Below are positions 52,883 through 62,033 of a stretch of 64,000 nt of DNA, in pieces. The notes under the pieces were generated by a model, which was not told where the DNA came from, did not search any database, and saw only the letters and a list, made by a program, of their open reading frames with translations. Origin of the DNA: JTS-RE37 sp041743975. Lineage in GTDB: Bacteria; Bacteroidota; Bacteroidia; Flavobacteriales; Flavobacteriaceae. The stretch spans positions 1 through 64,000 of the forward strand of contig JBGTLT010000162.1 of the NCBI GenBank assembly GCA_041743975.1. The letters run 5' to 3'. Each line of letters opens with the position of its first letter. Positions within the stretch are counted from its first letter, which is position 1. The translations under genes were made by a program, and so were the position numbers.

Positions 52883-53374
52883 ATGGATATTAAAGAGATT
52901 CAGAGCTTAATAAAGTTTGTGGCAAAATCTGGGGCCAGTGAGGTGAAACTTGAAACGGATGATATCAAGATCACCATCCGAACAGGTAGTGCAGGTTATT
53001 CGCATGAGGGCATGCATGGACACCCTATGCCCATGTACAGCAATCCTATGATGCCTTCGGCCCAACCTCAGCCCCCCACAGGGAATGCACCTGAAATTGC
53101 GGCTGAGAAAGCCGAGATGAAGGATAACCCCAAGTATATCACCATAAAATCTCCCATTATTGGCACATTTTACCGCAAGGCGTCGCCGGATAAGCCGCCA
53201 TTCGTGGAAGAGGGGGATACCATATCCAAAGGGGATGTACTTTGCGTAATTGAAGCCATGAAACTGTTCAATGACATTGAATCCGAAGTTTCCGGAAAAG
53301 TTATGAAGGTCCTTGTAGAAGATTCCTCCCCCGTAGAGTTTGACCAGCCATTGTTTTTGATAGATCCATCCTAA
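52883..53374 (+). CDS. accB: acetyl-CoA carboxylase biotin carboxyl carrier protein
   Basis: 163 aa. The N-terminal region (MDIKEIQSLIKFVAKSGASE) is the AccB helper domain, followed by a Met/Pro/Gln-rich linker (residues 45-70). The biotinyl domain (IKSPIIGTFYRKASPDKPPF, VIEAMKLFNDIE) has the biotinylated Lys127. The SPIIGTFY and thumb-like ASPDKPPF segments distinguish fatty-acid-synthesis AccB from the carrier at 7.6 kb. In operon with fabH and accC. Confidence 0.96.
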   Translation: MDIKEIQSLIKFVAKSGASEVKLETDDIKITIRTGSAGYSHEGMHGHPMPMYSNPMMPSAQPQPPTGNAPEIAAEKAEMKDNPKYITIKSPIIGTFYRKASPDKPPFVEEGDTISKGDVLCVIEAMKLFNDIESEVSGKVMKVLVEDSSPVEFDQPLFLIDPS

Positions 53375-53468
53375 AATACACCATTCCGGTGCCGTACGGA
53401 CCAAATTCCATTTCAAAGAACGGATATGGCATCATGGTCCGAAACACCCCGGACAAATTTAGACAGTT

Positions 53469-54821
53469 ATGTTTAAAAAAATATTGATTGCAAACAGGGG
53501 CGAAATAGCGCTTCGCATCATCCGTACCTGTAAAGAAATGGGGATTAAAACGGTGGCCGTCTACTCCAAGGCAGATGAGGAAAGCCTTCATGTAAGGTTC
53601 GCAGACGAAGCCGTATGCATAGGCCCGCCACCCAGTAGTGAATCCTACCTTAAAATTCCTAACATTATCGCTGCTGCAGAGATCACCAATGCCGATGCAA
53701 TCCATCCTGGGTATGGATTCTTATCTGAAAACTCAAAATTTTCAAGGATCTGCGCCGAGCACGAAATAAAATTTATTGGTGCATCCGGGGATCAAATTGA
53801 CAAGATGGGTGACAAGGCCACCGCAAAGGAGACCATGAAGAAAGCGGGGGTTCCAACCATTCCCGGCTCGGATGGTTTGTTGAAAGATGTTGCGGATGCC
53901 AAAAAAGCAGCAAAGAAAATGGGCTATCCCGTTATGATCAAAGCTACTGCCGGCGGTGGTGGCAAGGGGATGCGTGCCGTTAGAAAAGAGGAGGAAATGG
54001 AAGAGCTCTTTGATAGTGCGGTCAAGGAAGCGCTGGCGGCTTTTGGCAACGGGGGCATGTATATGGAAAAACTGATTGAAGACCCCCGGCATATAGAAAT
54101 CCAGATCGTGGGGGATCAATATGGAAAAGCTTGCCACCTGTCTGAACGCGATTGCTCTATTCAAAGGCGGCACCAGAAGTTGACGGAGGAAACCCCGTCC
54201 CCCTTTATGACCGACAAATTACGGGATAATATGGGGCTGGCTGCGGTAAAGGCTGCGGAATACATTAAATATGAAGGTGCGGGGACGGTTGAATTTTTGG
54301 TAGATAAGCACCGGAATTTTTTCTTTATGGAAATGAATACCCGGATCCAGGTAGAACACCCCATTACGGAACAAGTCATTGATTATGACCTTATCAGGGA
54401 ACAGATATTGGTGGCCGGCGGAGTTCCTATTTCCGGTAAAAATTATTTCCCCAAACTGCATTCCATAGAATGCCGTATCAACGCGGAGGATCCCTATAAG
54501 GGATTCAGGCCCAGTCCGGGCAAGATAACAACTCTTCATACTCCCGGGGGACATGGTATAAGGCTAGACACCCATGTTTACAGCGGTTATACGATACCAC
54601 CGAATTATGATTCCATGATCGCGAAACTGATCACTACAGCACAGACCCGGGAGGAAGCAATCAATAAAATGAAAAGAGCCCTGGATGAATTCGTTATCGA
54701 AGGGATTAAAACAACCATTCCATTCCATCGGCAACTGATGGATAACCCCGATTATCTTGCTGGAAATTACACCACTGCTTTTATGGATAGCTTTGTGATG
54801 AATCCCCAGCCACAGGAATAA
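53469..54821 (+). CDS. accC: acetyl-CoA carboxylase biotin carboxylase subunit
   Basis: 450 aa, the exact AccC length. MFKKILIANRGEIALRIIRT, KATAGGGGKGMRAVRKEEE, SERDCSIQRRHQKLTEE, MEMNTRIQVEHPITEQV and YDSMIAKLI are the standard blocks. It carboxylates biotin on AccB at the cost of ATP. The intergenic gap to accB is 94 bases. The carboxyltransferase genes accA/accD are not in this window. This is the housekeeping copy, in contrast to the 490-aa version at 6.0-7.5 kb. Confidence 0.96.
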   Translation: MFKKILIANRGEIALRIIRTCKEMGIKTVAVYSKADEESLHVRFADEAVCIGPPPSSESYLKIPNIIAAAEITNADAIHPGYGFLSENSKFSRICAEHEIKFIGASGDQIDKMGDKATAKETMKKAGVPTIPGSDGLLKDVADAKKAAKKMGYPVMIKATAGGGGKGMRAVRKEEEMEELFDSAVKEALAAFGNGGMYMEKLIEDPRHIEIQIVGDQYGKACHLSERDCSIQRRHQKLTEETPSPFMTDKLRDNMGLAAVKAAEYIKYEGAGTVEFLVDKHRNFFFMEMNTRIQVEHPITEQVIDYDLIREQILVAGGVPISGKNYFPKLHSIECRINAEDPYKGFRPSPGKITTLHTPGGHGIRLDTHVYSGYTIPPNYDSMIAKLITTAQTREEAINKMKRALDEFVIEGIKTTIPFHRQLMDNPDYLAGNYTTAFMDSFVMNPQPQE

Positions 54822-54904
54822 AACAACTGCACCAGAAGGAATAGATGACCACAGGCAATGATATGGAACCAGCAGTTGCCTAACCTGGCCAAAGCCCGTT
54901 TCAA

Positions 54905-56023
54905 ATGAATATAAGTTATTGGGAATATAAGACGTGGTTGTCCAATATCGACTTTACCATTGTTGGTAGCGGCATCGTAGGGCTCAATTGTGCTATGCGG
55001 TTAGCAGAACGCTTCAGGGACGCCAGGATAGTGGTTCTTGAAAAAGGCATCCTCCCGCAAGGGGCGAGTACGAAAAATGCAGGATTCGCATGTTTTGGCA
55101 GTATTTCAGAAGTCCTGGGTGATCTGGAAACCCATACGGAAGAGGAAGTACAAAAACTGGTTCGTAAGCGTTGGGATGGCATGCAGACCTTACGCAAAAT
55201 CCTGGGTGATGACAGGATTGGATTTCAGAATTTTGGAGGCCACGAACTATTTCCCCGGGAATACCCGGATGTTTATGAAAAATGTGTCAGCAACCTGGAT
55301 AGGGTTAATACCCTCCTGAACCCTATCTATAAGGCCGATGCGTTTACCCGGCAACCCAATTCCTTTAGGTTCAATAATATCCGGGATACCTATATCTCCA
55401 ATAGATTCGAGGGCCAGATAGATACAGGACAGATGATGGCTTCCCTGATGCAGAAAGTTCATTCCAGGGGTATCCTTGTTTTAAACGCTATTACGGTGGA
55501 TGAGTTTTATGAAACCCCGGATGGCGTGGCCATACGAACAGACCGGTTGGAGTTTGTGTCCGGGAAGCTCCTGGTGGCGACCAATGGGTTTGCCTCACAG
55601 TTGCTGGACCGGAAAGTAAAGCCGGCCCGGGCTCAGGTACTTATCACCAAACCCATACCCAACCTCCATATCAAAGGCACCTTCCATTTGGAGGAAGGGT
55701 ATTATTACTTCCGGGATGTGGACAACCGCATCTTGCTGGGTGGGGGCCGCAACCTCGATTTTAAGGCGGAGGAAACCACAGAATTCGGCCACACGAAAAA
55801 GGTTATGGATAAGTTGGAAAGCCTGTTACAGGAAGTAATCCTTCCCGGTATCACATTTCAAATTGACCGGTACTGGAGTGGCATTATGGGTGTTGGCCCG
55901 GAGAAAAGCCCCATTGTCCAGCAGGTCTCAGACCACGTTTATTGTGGCGTTCGGTTAGGTGGAATGGGGATTGCTATTGGCAGTTTGGTAGGCAGAGAGC
56001 TGGCAGACCTGATACCGGATTGA
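54905..56023 (+). CDS. FAD-dependent amine/amino-acid oxidase-like protein (DAO family)
   Basis: 372 aa. FTIVGSGIVGLNCAMRLAERF is the FAD-binding dinucleotide fold, EKGILPQGASTKNAGFACFG is the substrate/flavin loop of the DAO family, and SGIMGVGPEKSPIVQQ with VYCGVRLGGMGIAIG is the C-terminal FAD-binding region. Members oxidise glycine, sarcosine, D-amino acids or related amines. The NAGF-CFG loop is the form seen in Bacteroidota proteins of unknown substrate. It is about 84 bases after accC and may be separately expressed. Confidence 0.85.
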   Translation: MNISYWEYKTWLSNIDFTIVGSGIVGLNCAMRLAERFRDARIVVLEKGILPQGASTKNAGFACFGSISEVLGDLETHTEEEVQKLVRKRWDGMQTLRKILGDDRIGFQNFGGHELFPREYPDVYEKCVSNLDRVNTLLNPIYKADAFTRQPNSFRFNNIRDTYISNRFEGQIDTGQMMASLMQKVHSRGILVLNAITVDEFYETPDGVAIRTDRLEFVSGKLLVATNGFASQLLDRKVKPARAQVLITKPIPNLHIKGTFHLEEGYYYFRDVDNRILLGGGRNLDFKAEETTEFGHTKKVMDKLESLLQEVILPGITFQIDRYWSGIMGVGPEKSPIVQQVSDHVYCGVRLGGMGIAIGSLVGRELADLIPD

Positions 56024-56167
56024 CCAGATTGTCGAATAAAATAACCAGATGGGGAATTCGCTTCTCCATCTCAAATTATAATTGTTTCTTACATATCATA
56101 TTGAGAAAATGAAATCTCCCGTTAAACGGTATGGTGGGAACCAGTCTTCAGTCAATCCAGGCAGTAC

Positions 56168-56809
56168 GTGGGAAAATTGTCACATCCAATTCGGTTTATG
56201 GTCATTACAGCTTTGCTGTTACCTCATTTGTTTTTGGGTTGTGCCGGTTCCGGGGCACCTTATAAAAGGGAATACGGCAGGGTGTGGAAGAAAATGATCC
56301 AATCCGAAGCATGGAAGCTTTCGATGCAGGATGCAGGAGCCATGGAAGTGGAGTTGCAAGGGTATGTAGCCAGTTCAACGGAGATGGATGACGGGTTGGC
56401 AACTATGGACACGGAGGGGGGCAGGTCCTTCATTTTTGAAGAAAAATTCAATATCCTGGTTAACCGGGCCTATTATAAGATCATCGCTGAGGTGGAAGCA
56501 GCAGACATCCGGTTGAAGAAGGAATACAATAACCATATGGAAAAGGGCCGGGAGCTCCAAAATGGAAGGGACAGAACCGCACAGCAGGAACTTGAAGGTA
56601 TCCGCAGGAAGTATGAGGCACATAGGGAGATGCTGGAAGGCCTTAAATCCTGGAATATCTTAAGCGAATTCGGAACAGATGACCTTAAATTCTTCAAGGC
56701 CGAAAACAGGGAAGAGGTTCTGCAAATGTATCAGGCGGGGCAGCAGGAGGAACGCATCCTGTACTACCTGGTCTATAAGTTGGCGGACCTGTACCATTTT
56801 GAAGATTGA
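56168..56809 (+). CDS. lipoprotein of unknown function with a coiled-coil-like region
   Basis: 213 aa if read from GTG 56168, or 203 aa from ATG 56198; GTG gives a better signal because it includes Lys3 and Arg9 before LPHLFLGC (Cys25). The mature protein begins with small residues, then charged helical segments; residues about 100-160 (RLKKEYNNHMEKGRELQNGR, EGIRRKYEAHREMLEGLKSW) have coiled-coil character. I recognise no family. It stands between the oxidase and GreA-like genes. Confidence 0.65.
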   Translation: MGKLSHPIRFMVITALLLPHLFLGCAGSGAPYKREYGRVWKKMIQSEAWKLSMQDAGAMEVELQGYVASSTEMDDGLATMDTEGGRSFIFEEKFNILVNRAYYKIIAEVEAADIRLKKEYNNHMEKGRELQNGRDRTAQQELEGIRRKYEAHREMLEGLKSWNILSEFGTDDLKFFKAENREEVLQMYQAGQQEERILYYLVYKLADLYHFED

Positions 56810-56893
56810 GAAGTTGCCTAATGTGAATAATCACCCTGACTGAAGTGATTGCCGGTCAATGGTACTATCGCTTGTTTAATTAACCTGTATACT

Positions 56894-57352
56894 ATGCCTG
56901 TGGATAACCTGAAGGCCGAATTACTTGCCCATTGCAGGACCTATATGACCTCCCGGGTTTCCCGTATTCAACAAAATTTACGAAGCCTCCGGGAATCACT
57001 GGATACCGAATCAAAAAGCAGTGCAGGGGATAAGCATGAGACAGGCAGGGCCATGGTGCAATTGGAACAGGAAAAACTGGGGCAACAATTGATGACCGCA
57101 GAAAAGGCCTTACAGTATCTGAAGGGAATTGATATCAAAACAAAGGCATCGCGGGTACATCTCGGCAGCCTGGTACACACCACTAAAAGCAGTTATTTTC
57201 TGGCGCTTTCAGCGGATGTTTTCAGGAGGGGGGAAACCGTTGTATACTGTATCTCCTCCAAGACCCCTATTGGCAATCTCCTGCTGGGGGCGGCCGAAGG
57301 GGATTCCTTTATGTTTAACAACGAGAAGATTACCATAACGGCACTTCAGTAG
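56894..57352 (+). CDS. GreA/GreB-like protein (often mislabelled 3-oxoacyl-ACP synthase)
   Basis: 152 aa from ATG 56894. Residues 1-75 form a helical hairpin rich in charged residues (VSRIQQNLRSLRESLDTESK, GRAMVQLEQEKLGQQLMTAE). Residues 90-152 have the GreA C-terminal type pattern (VHLGSLVHTTKSSYFLALSA, SSKTPIGNLLLGAAEGDSFM). The SPxGxALLG motif of Gre factors appears here as TPIGNLLLG. Gre factors rescue stalled RNA polymerase; whether this one does is unknown. Automatic annotation of the family as a fatty-acid enzyme is not supported by the sequence. Confidence 0.7.
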   Translation: MPVDNLKAELLAHCRTYMTSRVSRIQQNLRSLRESLDTESKSSAGDKHETGRAMVQLEQEKLGQQLMTAEKALQYLKGIDIKTKASRVHLGSLVHTTKSSYFLALSADVFRRGETVVYCISSKTPIGNLLLGAAEGDSFMFNNEKITITALQ

Positions 57353-57456
57353 CCTGTAAAAGGGTCCGGGAGGGGAAAAGCATCATAATTCCAGGTTCGG
57401 CAGGTAGATTGTACAATTTTTTTGCTACTTTACTTCCCCTTGCTACAGGCTATAAT

Positions 57457-58293
57457 ATGAAGGTTTACAAACTAAAAAGTGGAATCCTTGTTCAATCCGA
57501 AGGATCTTTCCATCTATTGAAAGGGGAGGACTGGGACCGTTTTATCAATGATGATGCTGTCCTGGCTACAACCAGGCAACGGCTCCATACCGCCAACAGA
57601 ATAGATAACCCTGGTACACGCCTTGAGGATGAACTTGAGGCCCCGGTGCAGGGGCAGGAGATCTGGGCAAGTGGCGTAACCTACTACAACAGTAAACTGG
57701 GAAGGGAAGCGGAATCCAAAGAAGCCGGAGGAAGTAATTTTTATGCACGTGTATACGAAGCGGAAAGGCCCGAACTTTTTTTTAAGGGGATGGGATACCG
57801 GGCCATAGCATCCGGGGGGCTGGTACGAAAACGATCCGATTCTACCTGGGATGTACCGGAACCGGAACTGACACTTGTGGTTACCGCTTCCGGAAAGATC
57901 ATTGGGTATACCATTGGCAATGACATGAGCTCCAGGAGTATCGAAGGGGAAAATCCGTTATACCTCCCACAGGCAAAGAGTTATGACGGCTCAACAGCCC
58001 TGGGCCCCTGCATCCTGCTGAGCGACACCCCCCTGCCTGGTGCAACCCGGATACAACTCCAAATTGTAAGGGGCGGCAAAACGGAATTTAAGGGCATAAT
58101 TGCCATTGATCAGATCAAAAGGAAATTCGAGGATTTGGTTCGTTACCTCTACATGGAATGTTCCTTTCCTAAAGGCAGTCTCCTGATGACCGGTACAGGG
58201 ATCGTGCCAGGACCCGAATTTAACCTTGCAAGCGGGGATGAAATTACCATTGCTGTTGAAGGCATTGGAGAACTGGTCAATACCGTTGCCTGA
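57457..58293 (+). CDS. fumarylacetoacetate hydrolase-family protein (possible 2-dehydro-3-deoxy-sugar-acid dehydratase)
   Basis: 278 aa from ATG 57457. EIWASGVTYYNSKLGREAES, TWDVPEPELTLVV (metal-binding Glu pair), GYTIGNDMSSRSIEGENPLY, LPQAKSYDGSTALGP and GSLLMTGTGIVPGPEFNLASGDEI match the FAH superfamily. The PQAKSYDGSTALGP form resembles 2-dehydro-3-deoxy-D-arabinonate dehydratases more than true fumarylacetoacetases. If so it belongs to sugar-acid breakdown, matching the uronate genes elsewhere in the window, but this is inference. Its end converges on arfB with a 15-base gap. Confidence 0.82.
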   Translation: MKVYKLKSGILVQSEGSFHLLKGEDWDRFINDDAVLATTRQRLHTANRIDNPGTRLEDELEAPVQGQEIWASGVTYYNSKLGREAESKEAGGSNFYARVYEAERPELFFKGMGYRAIASGGLVRKRSDSTWDVPEPELTLVVTASGKIIGYTIGNDMSSRSIEGENPLYLPQAKSYDGSTALGPCILLSDTPLPGATRIQLQIVRGGKTEFKGIIAIDQIKRKFEDLVRYLYMECSFPKGSLLMTGTGIVPGPEFNLASGDEITIAVEGIGELVNTVA

Positions 58294-58308
58294 TGCCAGC
58301 AATGAGTA

Positions 58309-58713
58309 TTAATGCGGATCTGGTTTCTTCCGGCTGATTTTTTTTTCAGCCCCTATCCTTTTGGCTTTTAACCTCTTTTCAACAGCGGTCCGTGTAGGTC
58401 CTGTTTTTTTCCGTTTTTTGGGTACTTTAACTGCCGCATTCAGAAGTTCAATCAACCGCGCAATAACGAGTTCCTTGTTTTTATGCTGGCTTCGGGCCGT
58501 GTCGCACTGTAACTGAAGGATTTTCTCTTTGGAGATCCGGTTTCCGAGTTTCCGGTAGATCCGGTCCTTTTCACCAGGGGTCAGGCCAAATGAGTTGGCT
58601 ACATCAAACGTAAGTTCCATTTTGGAAGCTACCTTATTGACATGCTGCCCTCCTGCCCCACTGCTACGAATACCTTTTAGGGTTACTTCTGTCCGGATAC
58701 GCTCTTTGTCCAT
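58309..58713 (-). CDS. arfB: alternative ribosome-rescue factor, ArfB (YaeJ) type
   Basis: 134 aa from ATG 58713. The N-terminal catalytic part KGIRSSGAGGQHVNKVASKMEL has the release-factor GGQ motif (21-23). The C-terminal tail is lysine/arginine-rich (KKRKKTGPTRTAVEKRLKAK), which in ArfB inserts into the empty mRNA channel of stalled ribosomes. It hydrolyses peptidyl-tRNA on ribosomes lacking a stop codon. It lacks codon-recognition domains, as expected. It follows the ABC ATPase gene by 10 bases. Confidence 0.9.
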   Translation of the reverse strand: MDKERIRTEVTLKGIRSSGAGGQHVNKVASKMELTFDVANSFGLTPGEKDRIYRKLGNRISKEKILQLQCDTARSQHKNKELVIARLIELLNAAVKVPKKRKKTGPTRTAVEKRLKAKRIGAEKKISRKKPDPH

Positions 58714-58723
58714 TTTAACTATA

Positions 58724-59698
58724 TTATGGAGAGAGCCTTTTATTGAGGGTTTCCAGGGAAACATTTAAAAAGACCCTGGTCCCCGGTTCCAAAATCTTAT
58801 CTGAATGGAAATAAACCGTATGTCCGTCAGTAAGGCCGGCTACCAAAAAATAAGGCCCCATCAGGTAGGACTTTATGACTTCCACTTCGAGGCCGGAGGT
58901 CTGTGAAATCTTGAATTCGTGTGCATAGACCACGATCCGGCGTTTGGTATCTGCATAGGATTTTACAATATTCACAGGTATCCTGTTGGATTCCCCGAAC
59001 AAGGATGCAATGTAAAGATCACGCGGTTTTTCATAAAGTGTTAGTGTAACCTCATCTGCCAGGATACCCCTGTCCTTTAATACAATTACCCTGTCAGCAA
59101 ACGGCAATACATCATTGGAATCATGGGTGGCTGTGATACAGGTGATCCCTTTTTGCTTCAGATAATCGAACACTTTGCGCCGGAGGTGGTTTTTGCTGAA
59201 ATTATCGATATGGCTAAACGGTTCATCCAATAAAAGGATTTCCGGTTCCTGGGCTAAAACTCGGGCGAGGGCTACCCGTTGTTGTTGTCCGCCACTGAGG
59301 TCCCGGATTTTTACATCCGCATAATCAGTGAGTTCAATCATTTCCATCAGCAGGTTTGTCCTCGTACTGAATTCTTCCGGATCAAATGCAGATAAGAATT
59401 GACCAATGTTCTCCCGAACCGTGGTAAAGGGCATCAGTTCAAATTCCTGCGACAGGTATTTCATATAAGATTCCCCGGGGACCAGGTTATGTAAGGGCCC
59501 CATCACCTTCCTTTCCCCCCAATAGACTTCCCCGATATGTAATGGCAACAATCCATAAATAATTTTTAGCAAGGTACTTTTCCCACATCCGCTTTCCCCC
59601 AGAATGGATACATGTTCCCCCTGAGCCACCCCGAAAGATACTTCTTCGAGTACGGCATTTTCATCATATGAGAAAGATATCTGGTCTACCTTGAGCAT
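58724..59698 (-). CDS. ABC transporter ATP-binding protein, orphan
   Basis: 324 aa. Walker A GESGCGKST, signature LSGGQQQRVALARVLAQEPE, and Walker B ILLLDEPFSHIDNFSK followed by ITATHDSNDV (switch His) are intact. Residues about 235-324 form a C-terminal beta domain like those of CysA/PotA-type importers (FKISQTSGLEVEVIKSYLMG), which usually senses substrate or regulates. No permease or binding-protein gene is near; the neighbours are arfB (10 bases away) and a peptidase. The partner may be encoded elsewhere. Substrate unknown. Confidence 0.85.
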   Translation of the reverse strand: MLKVDQISFSYDENAVLEEVSFGVAQGEHVSILGESGCGKSTLLKIIYGLLPLHIGEVYWGERKVMGPLHNLVPGESYMKYLSQEFELMPFTTVRENIGQFLSAFDPEEFSTRTNLLMEMIELTDYADVKIRDLSGGQQQRVALARVLAQEPEILLLDEPFSHIDNFSKNHLRRKVFDYLKQKGITCITATHDSNDVLPFADRVIVLKDRGILADEVTLTLYEKPRDLYIASLFGESNRIPVNIVKSYADTKRRIVVYAHEFKISQTSGLEVEVIKSYLMGPYFLVAGLTDGHTVYFHSDKILEPGTRVFLNVSLETLNKRLSP

Positions 59699-59719
59699 TG
59701 TAAGAAGTGTTTATCGGAT

Positions 59720-59747
59720 AAAAAAACCGCTTCCTAATAAGAAACGG
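59720..59747 (-). terminator. rho-independent terminator after the peptidase gene
   Basis: On the minus strand the stem CCGTTTCT / GGAAGCGG (two G-T pairs) with a 5-base loop is followed by seven T residues. It lies 34 bases after the peptidase stop codon and 22 bases upstream of the ABC gene start. Confidence 0.8.
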
Positions 59748-59780
59748 CCGGGTATGAAAATCAGTGATAAGCAAAGGTAA

Positions 59781-61940
59781 TTAGTCCTTAAAATCCTTCA
59801 CCACCGCCTCGTTAGGAAGCTTTTCATATCCCATATTGTACAAGGTAAAGCCAAAAATATCGGCATATTGCTCAATGGTTTTGCTCACCGGTGTCCCGGC
59901 CCCATGACCAGCATTGGTTTCGATCCGGATGAGGGTTGGGTTTTTCCCTGCCTGTTTTTCCTGTAGTTCCGCTGCGAACTTAAAACTATGGGCAGGCACC
60001 ACACGGTCATCGTGGTCGCCGGTGGTTATCATGGTAGCAGGGTACTCCACACCTTGTTTTACATTGTGGACCGGAGAATATCCTTTGAGATAATTGAACA
60101 TTTCAACATTTTGTTCTGCTGTTCCATAGTCATAATCCCATCCGGCACCTGCTGTAAAGGTGTGGTATCGCAGCATGTCCAATACGCCTACCGCGGGCAG
60201 AGCCACCTTCATCAGGTCGGGGCGCTGGGTCATGGTGGCACCAACCAGTAAACCACCGTTGGACCCCCCGCTTATCGCCAAATACTCTGATGAAGTGTAA
60301 TTCTCCGCGATAAGATATTCTGCAGCGGCAATAAAGTCATCGAAAACATTTTGCTTATTGAGTTTTATTCCGGCGTCATGCCAGGCTTTCCCATATTCCC
60401 CGCCGCCGCGTATATTGGGTACCACATAAATTCCCCCCTGTTCCATCCAAACAGCATTTACGATGCTGAAGGATGGGGTGAGGCTTATATTGAATCCCCC
60501 ATAGCCATATAGGATCGTTGGATTCTTCCCATTGAGTTCCAGGCCTTTTTTATGGGTAATGATCATGGGGATTTTGGTGCCATCCTTGGTTTTATAGAAT
60601 ACCTGGTTAGACTCATAGGACCTCGGGTCAAAGTCGATCTCAGGTTTCCAATACTGCTGGTATTTTCCGTTCTCCACGGCGTAGATATAGATAGACGCAG
60701 GGGTGTTATAATTGGTAAAGGAAAAATAGAGTTCCTTCTCATCCTTTTTTCCGCTGAAACCAAAGGCAGTTCCGATTCCCGGCAGTTCCACTTCCCGGAT
60801 GAGGTTCCCTTCGTAGTCATATTGCATGACTTTTGAAATAGCATCCACCATATATTCCGTAAAAAAATAACCTCCGCCCGTCGTTGGGTTGAGCACGTTT
60901 CCGGTCTCCGGCACAAAGTCCACCCAATTCTCAGGCACAGGATCCCCGGCATCAACCGTGACTATTTTTTTATTTGGAGCGTCCTTGTTCGTAACGATAT
61001 ATAATTTGGATCCTACATTTTCTATGATGTAACTGTCCGTATCTGTATTTTCCAGGATAGTGGTGAGTTTGCCATTGGGTTGGGTGAGGTCCTTGATGAA
61101 GAGTTTGTTCCCGGATGTTGAGTTGGAGGCCGTAATTACCAAAAAACGCTGGTCTTCCGTTACGCCTGCCCCAATATACCGGTGTTTTTCGGAAGGATTG
61201 CCGCCGAATACGAGCTTATCGCTGCTCTGGGGTGTTCCCAGCTGATGGTAATATACCTTGTGTTGGTCAGTTTTTGCAGACAACTGACTACCCTTTGGCT
61301 TGTCATAACTGGAATAATAAAAACCTTCATTACCCTTCCAGGAAATATCGCTGAATTTGATTTCCCCCAGGGTGTCTTCTACAATTTCTTTGGATCCTGC
61401 ATTGAGTACAATAGCTTTGCGCCAGTCGCTTCCCCCTTCGGAAATAAGATAGGCAGCAAGCGATCCGTCCTTCGTAAAACTAAGGCCTTGCAGGGAGGTT
61501 GTACCATCTTTTGAAAAGGTATTGGGATCCAGGAAAACCTCGGCATTTCCCCCGTCATTTTTTTTACGGTATACCACGTACTGGTTTTGAAGGCCATCAT
61601 TCTTATAATAATAGGTGAAATCACCTTCCTTAAACGGCGAACTCAGTTTTTCATAATTCCACAATTTTTCCAACCTGTTCTTTAAGGCTGCCCTGAATGG
61701 GATTTCTTCCAGGTAGCCAAAAGTCACCCGGTTTTGTTCTTTGACCCATGCCTCGGTAGCTGCACTGGTGTCTGCCTCGAGCCAACGATAAGGGTCCGGG
61801 ACGCTGGTGCCAAAATAGGTGTCAACGGAATCAACCTTGGAGGTGGTTGGATAATTCACAACGATGGGTTTTTTTTTAGCCGTGTCCTGGCAGGAGGAAC
61901 TTACAATCAGGATCAGGAAGAGGGGCATTACTATTTTCAT
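59781..61940 (-). CDS. prolyl oligopeptidase (S9 family) lipoprotein
   Basis: 719 aa. The signal ends in VSSSC (Cys17), so it is lipid-anchored. Residues about 30-440 are the beta-propeller (DTYFGTSVPDPYRWLEADTS, YRWLE being an S9A hallmark), followed by the alpha/beta-hydrolase domain: YGYGGFNISLTPSF, ISGGSNGGLLVGAT with the catalytic serine near residue 557, GDHDDRVVPAHSFK (Asp), and NAGHGAGTPVSK (His). It cleaves after proline in short peptides. Family length and triad are normal. A terminator follows it. Asd is about 90 bases upstream. Confidence 0.94.
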   Translation of the reverse strand: MKIVMPLFLILIVSSSCQDTAKKKPIVVNYPTTSKVDSVDTYFGTSVPDPYRWLEADTSAATEAWVKEQNRVTFGYLEEIPFRAALKNRLEKLWNYEKLSSPFKEGDFTYYYKNDGLQNQYVVYRKKNDGGNAEVFLDPNTFSKDGTTSLQGLSFTKDGSLAAYLISEGGSDWRKAIVLNAGSKEIVEDTLGEIKFSDISWKGNEGFYYSSYDKPKGSQLSAKTDQHKVYYHQLGTPQSSDKLVFGGNPSEKHRYIGAGVTEDQRFLVITASNSTSGNKLFIKDLTQPNGKLTTILENTDTDSYIIENVGSKLYIVTNKDAPNKKIVTVDAGDPVPENWVDFVPETGNVLNPTTGGGYFFTEYMVDAISKVMQYDYEGNLIREVELPGIGTAFGFSGKKDEKELYFSFTNYNTPASIYIYAVENGKYQQYWKPEIDFDPRSYESNQVFYKTKDGTKIPMIITHKKGLELNGKNPTILYGYGGFNISLTPSFSIVNAVWMEQGGIYVVPNIRGGGEYGKAWHDAGIKLNKQNVFDDFIAAAEYLIAENYTSSEYLAISGGSNGGLLVGATMTQRPDLMKVALPAVGVLDMLRYHTFTAGAGWDYDYGTAEQNVEMFNYLKGYSPVHNVKQGVEYPATMITTGDHDDRVVPAHSFKFAAELQEKQAGKNPTLIRIETNAGHGAGTPVSKTIEQYADIFGFTLYNMGYEKLPNEAVVKDFKD

Positions 61941-62033
61941 ATAGTCTTGTTTTGAACAGCGCTAAAAATACCATAAAAAAGACTTTGGAACCTAATAGGA
62001 CCAAAGGTTTTAACAGTATTTTAAAGGCCTGTA

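Noticed and set aside
56082..56297. A 71-codon frame with a hydrophobic stretch
   Set aside because: It overlaps the lipoprotein gene in another frame; the lipobox and longer body favour the other frame.
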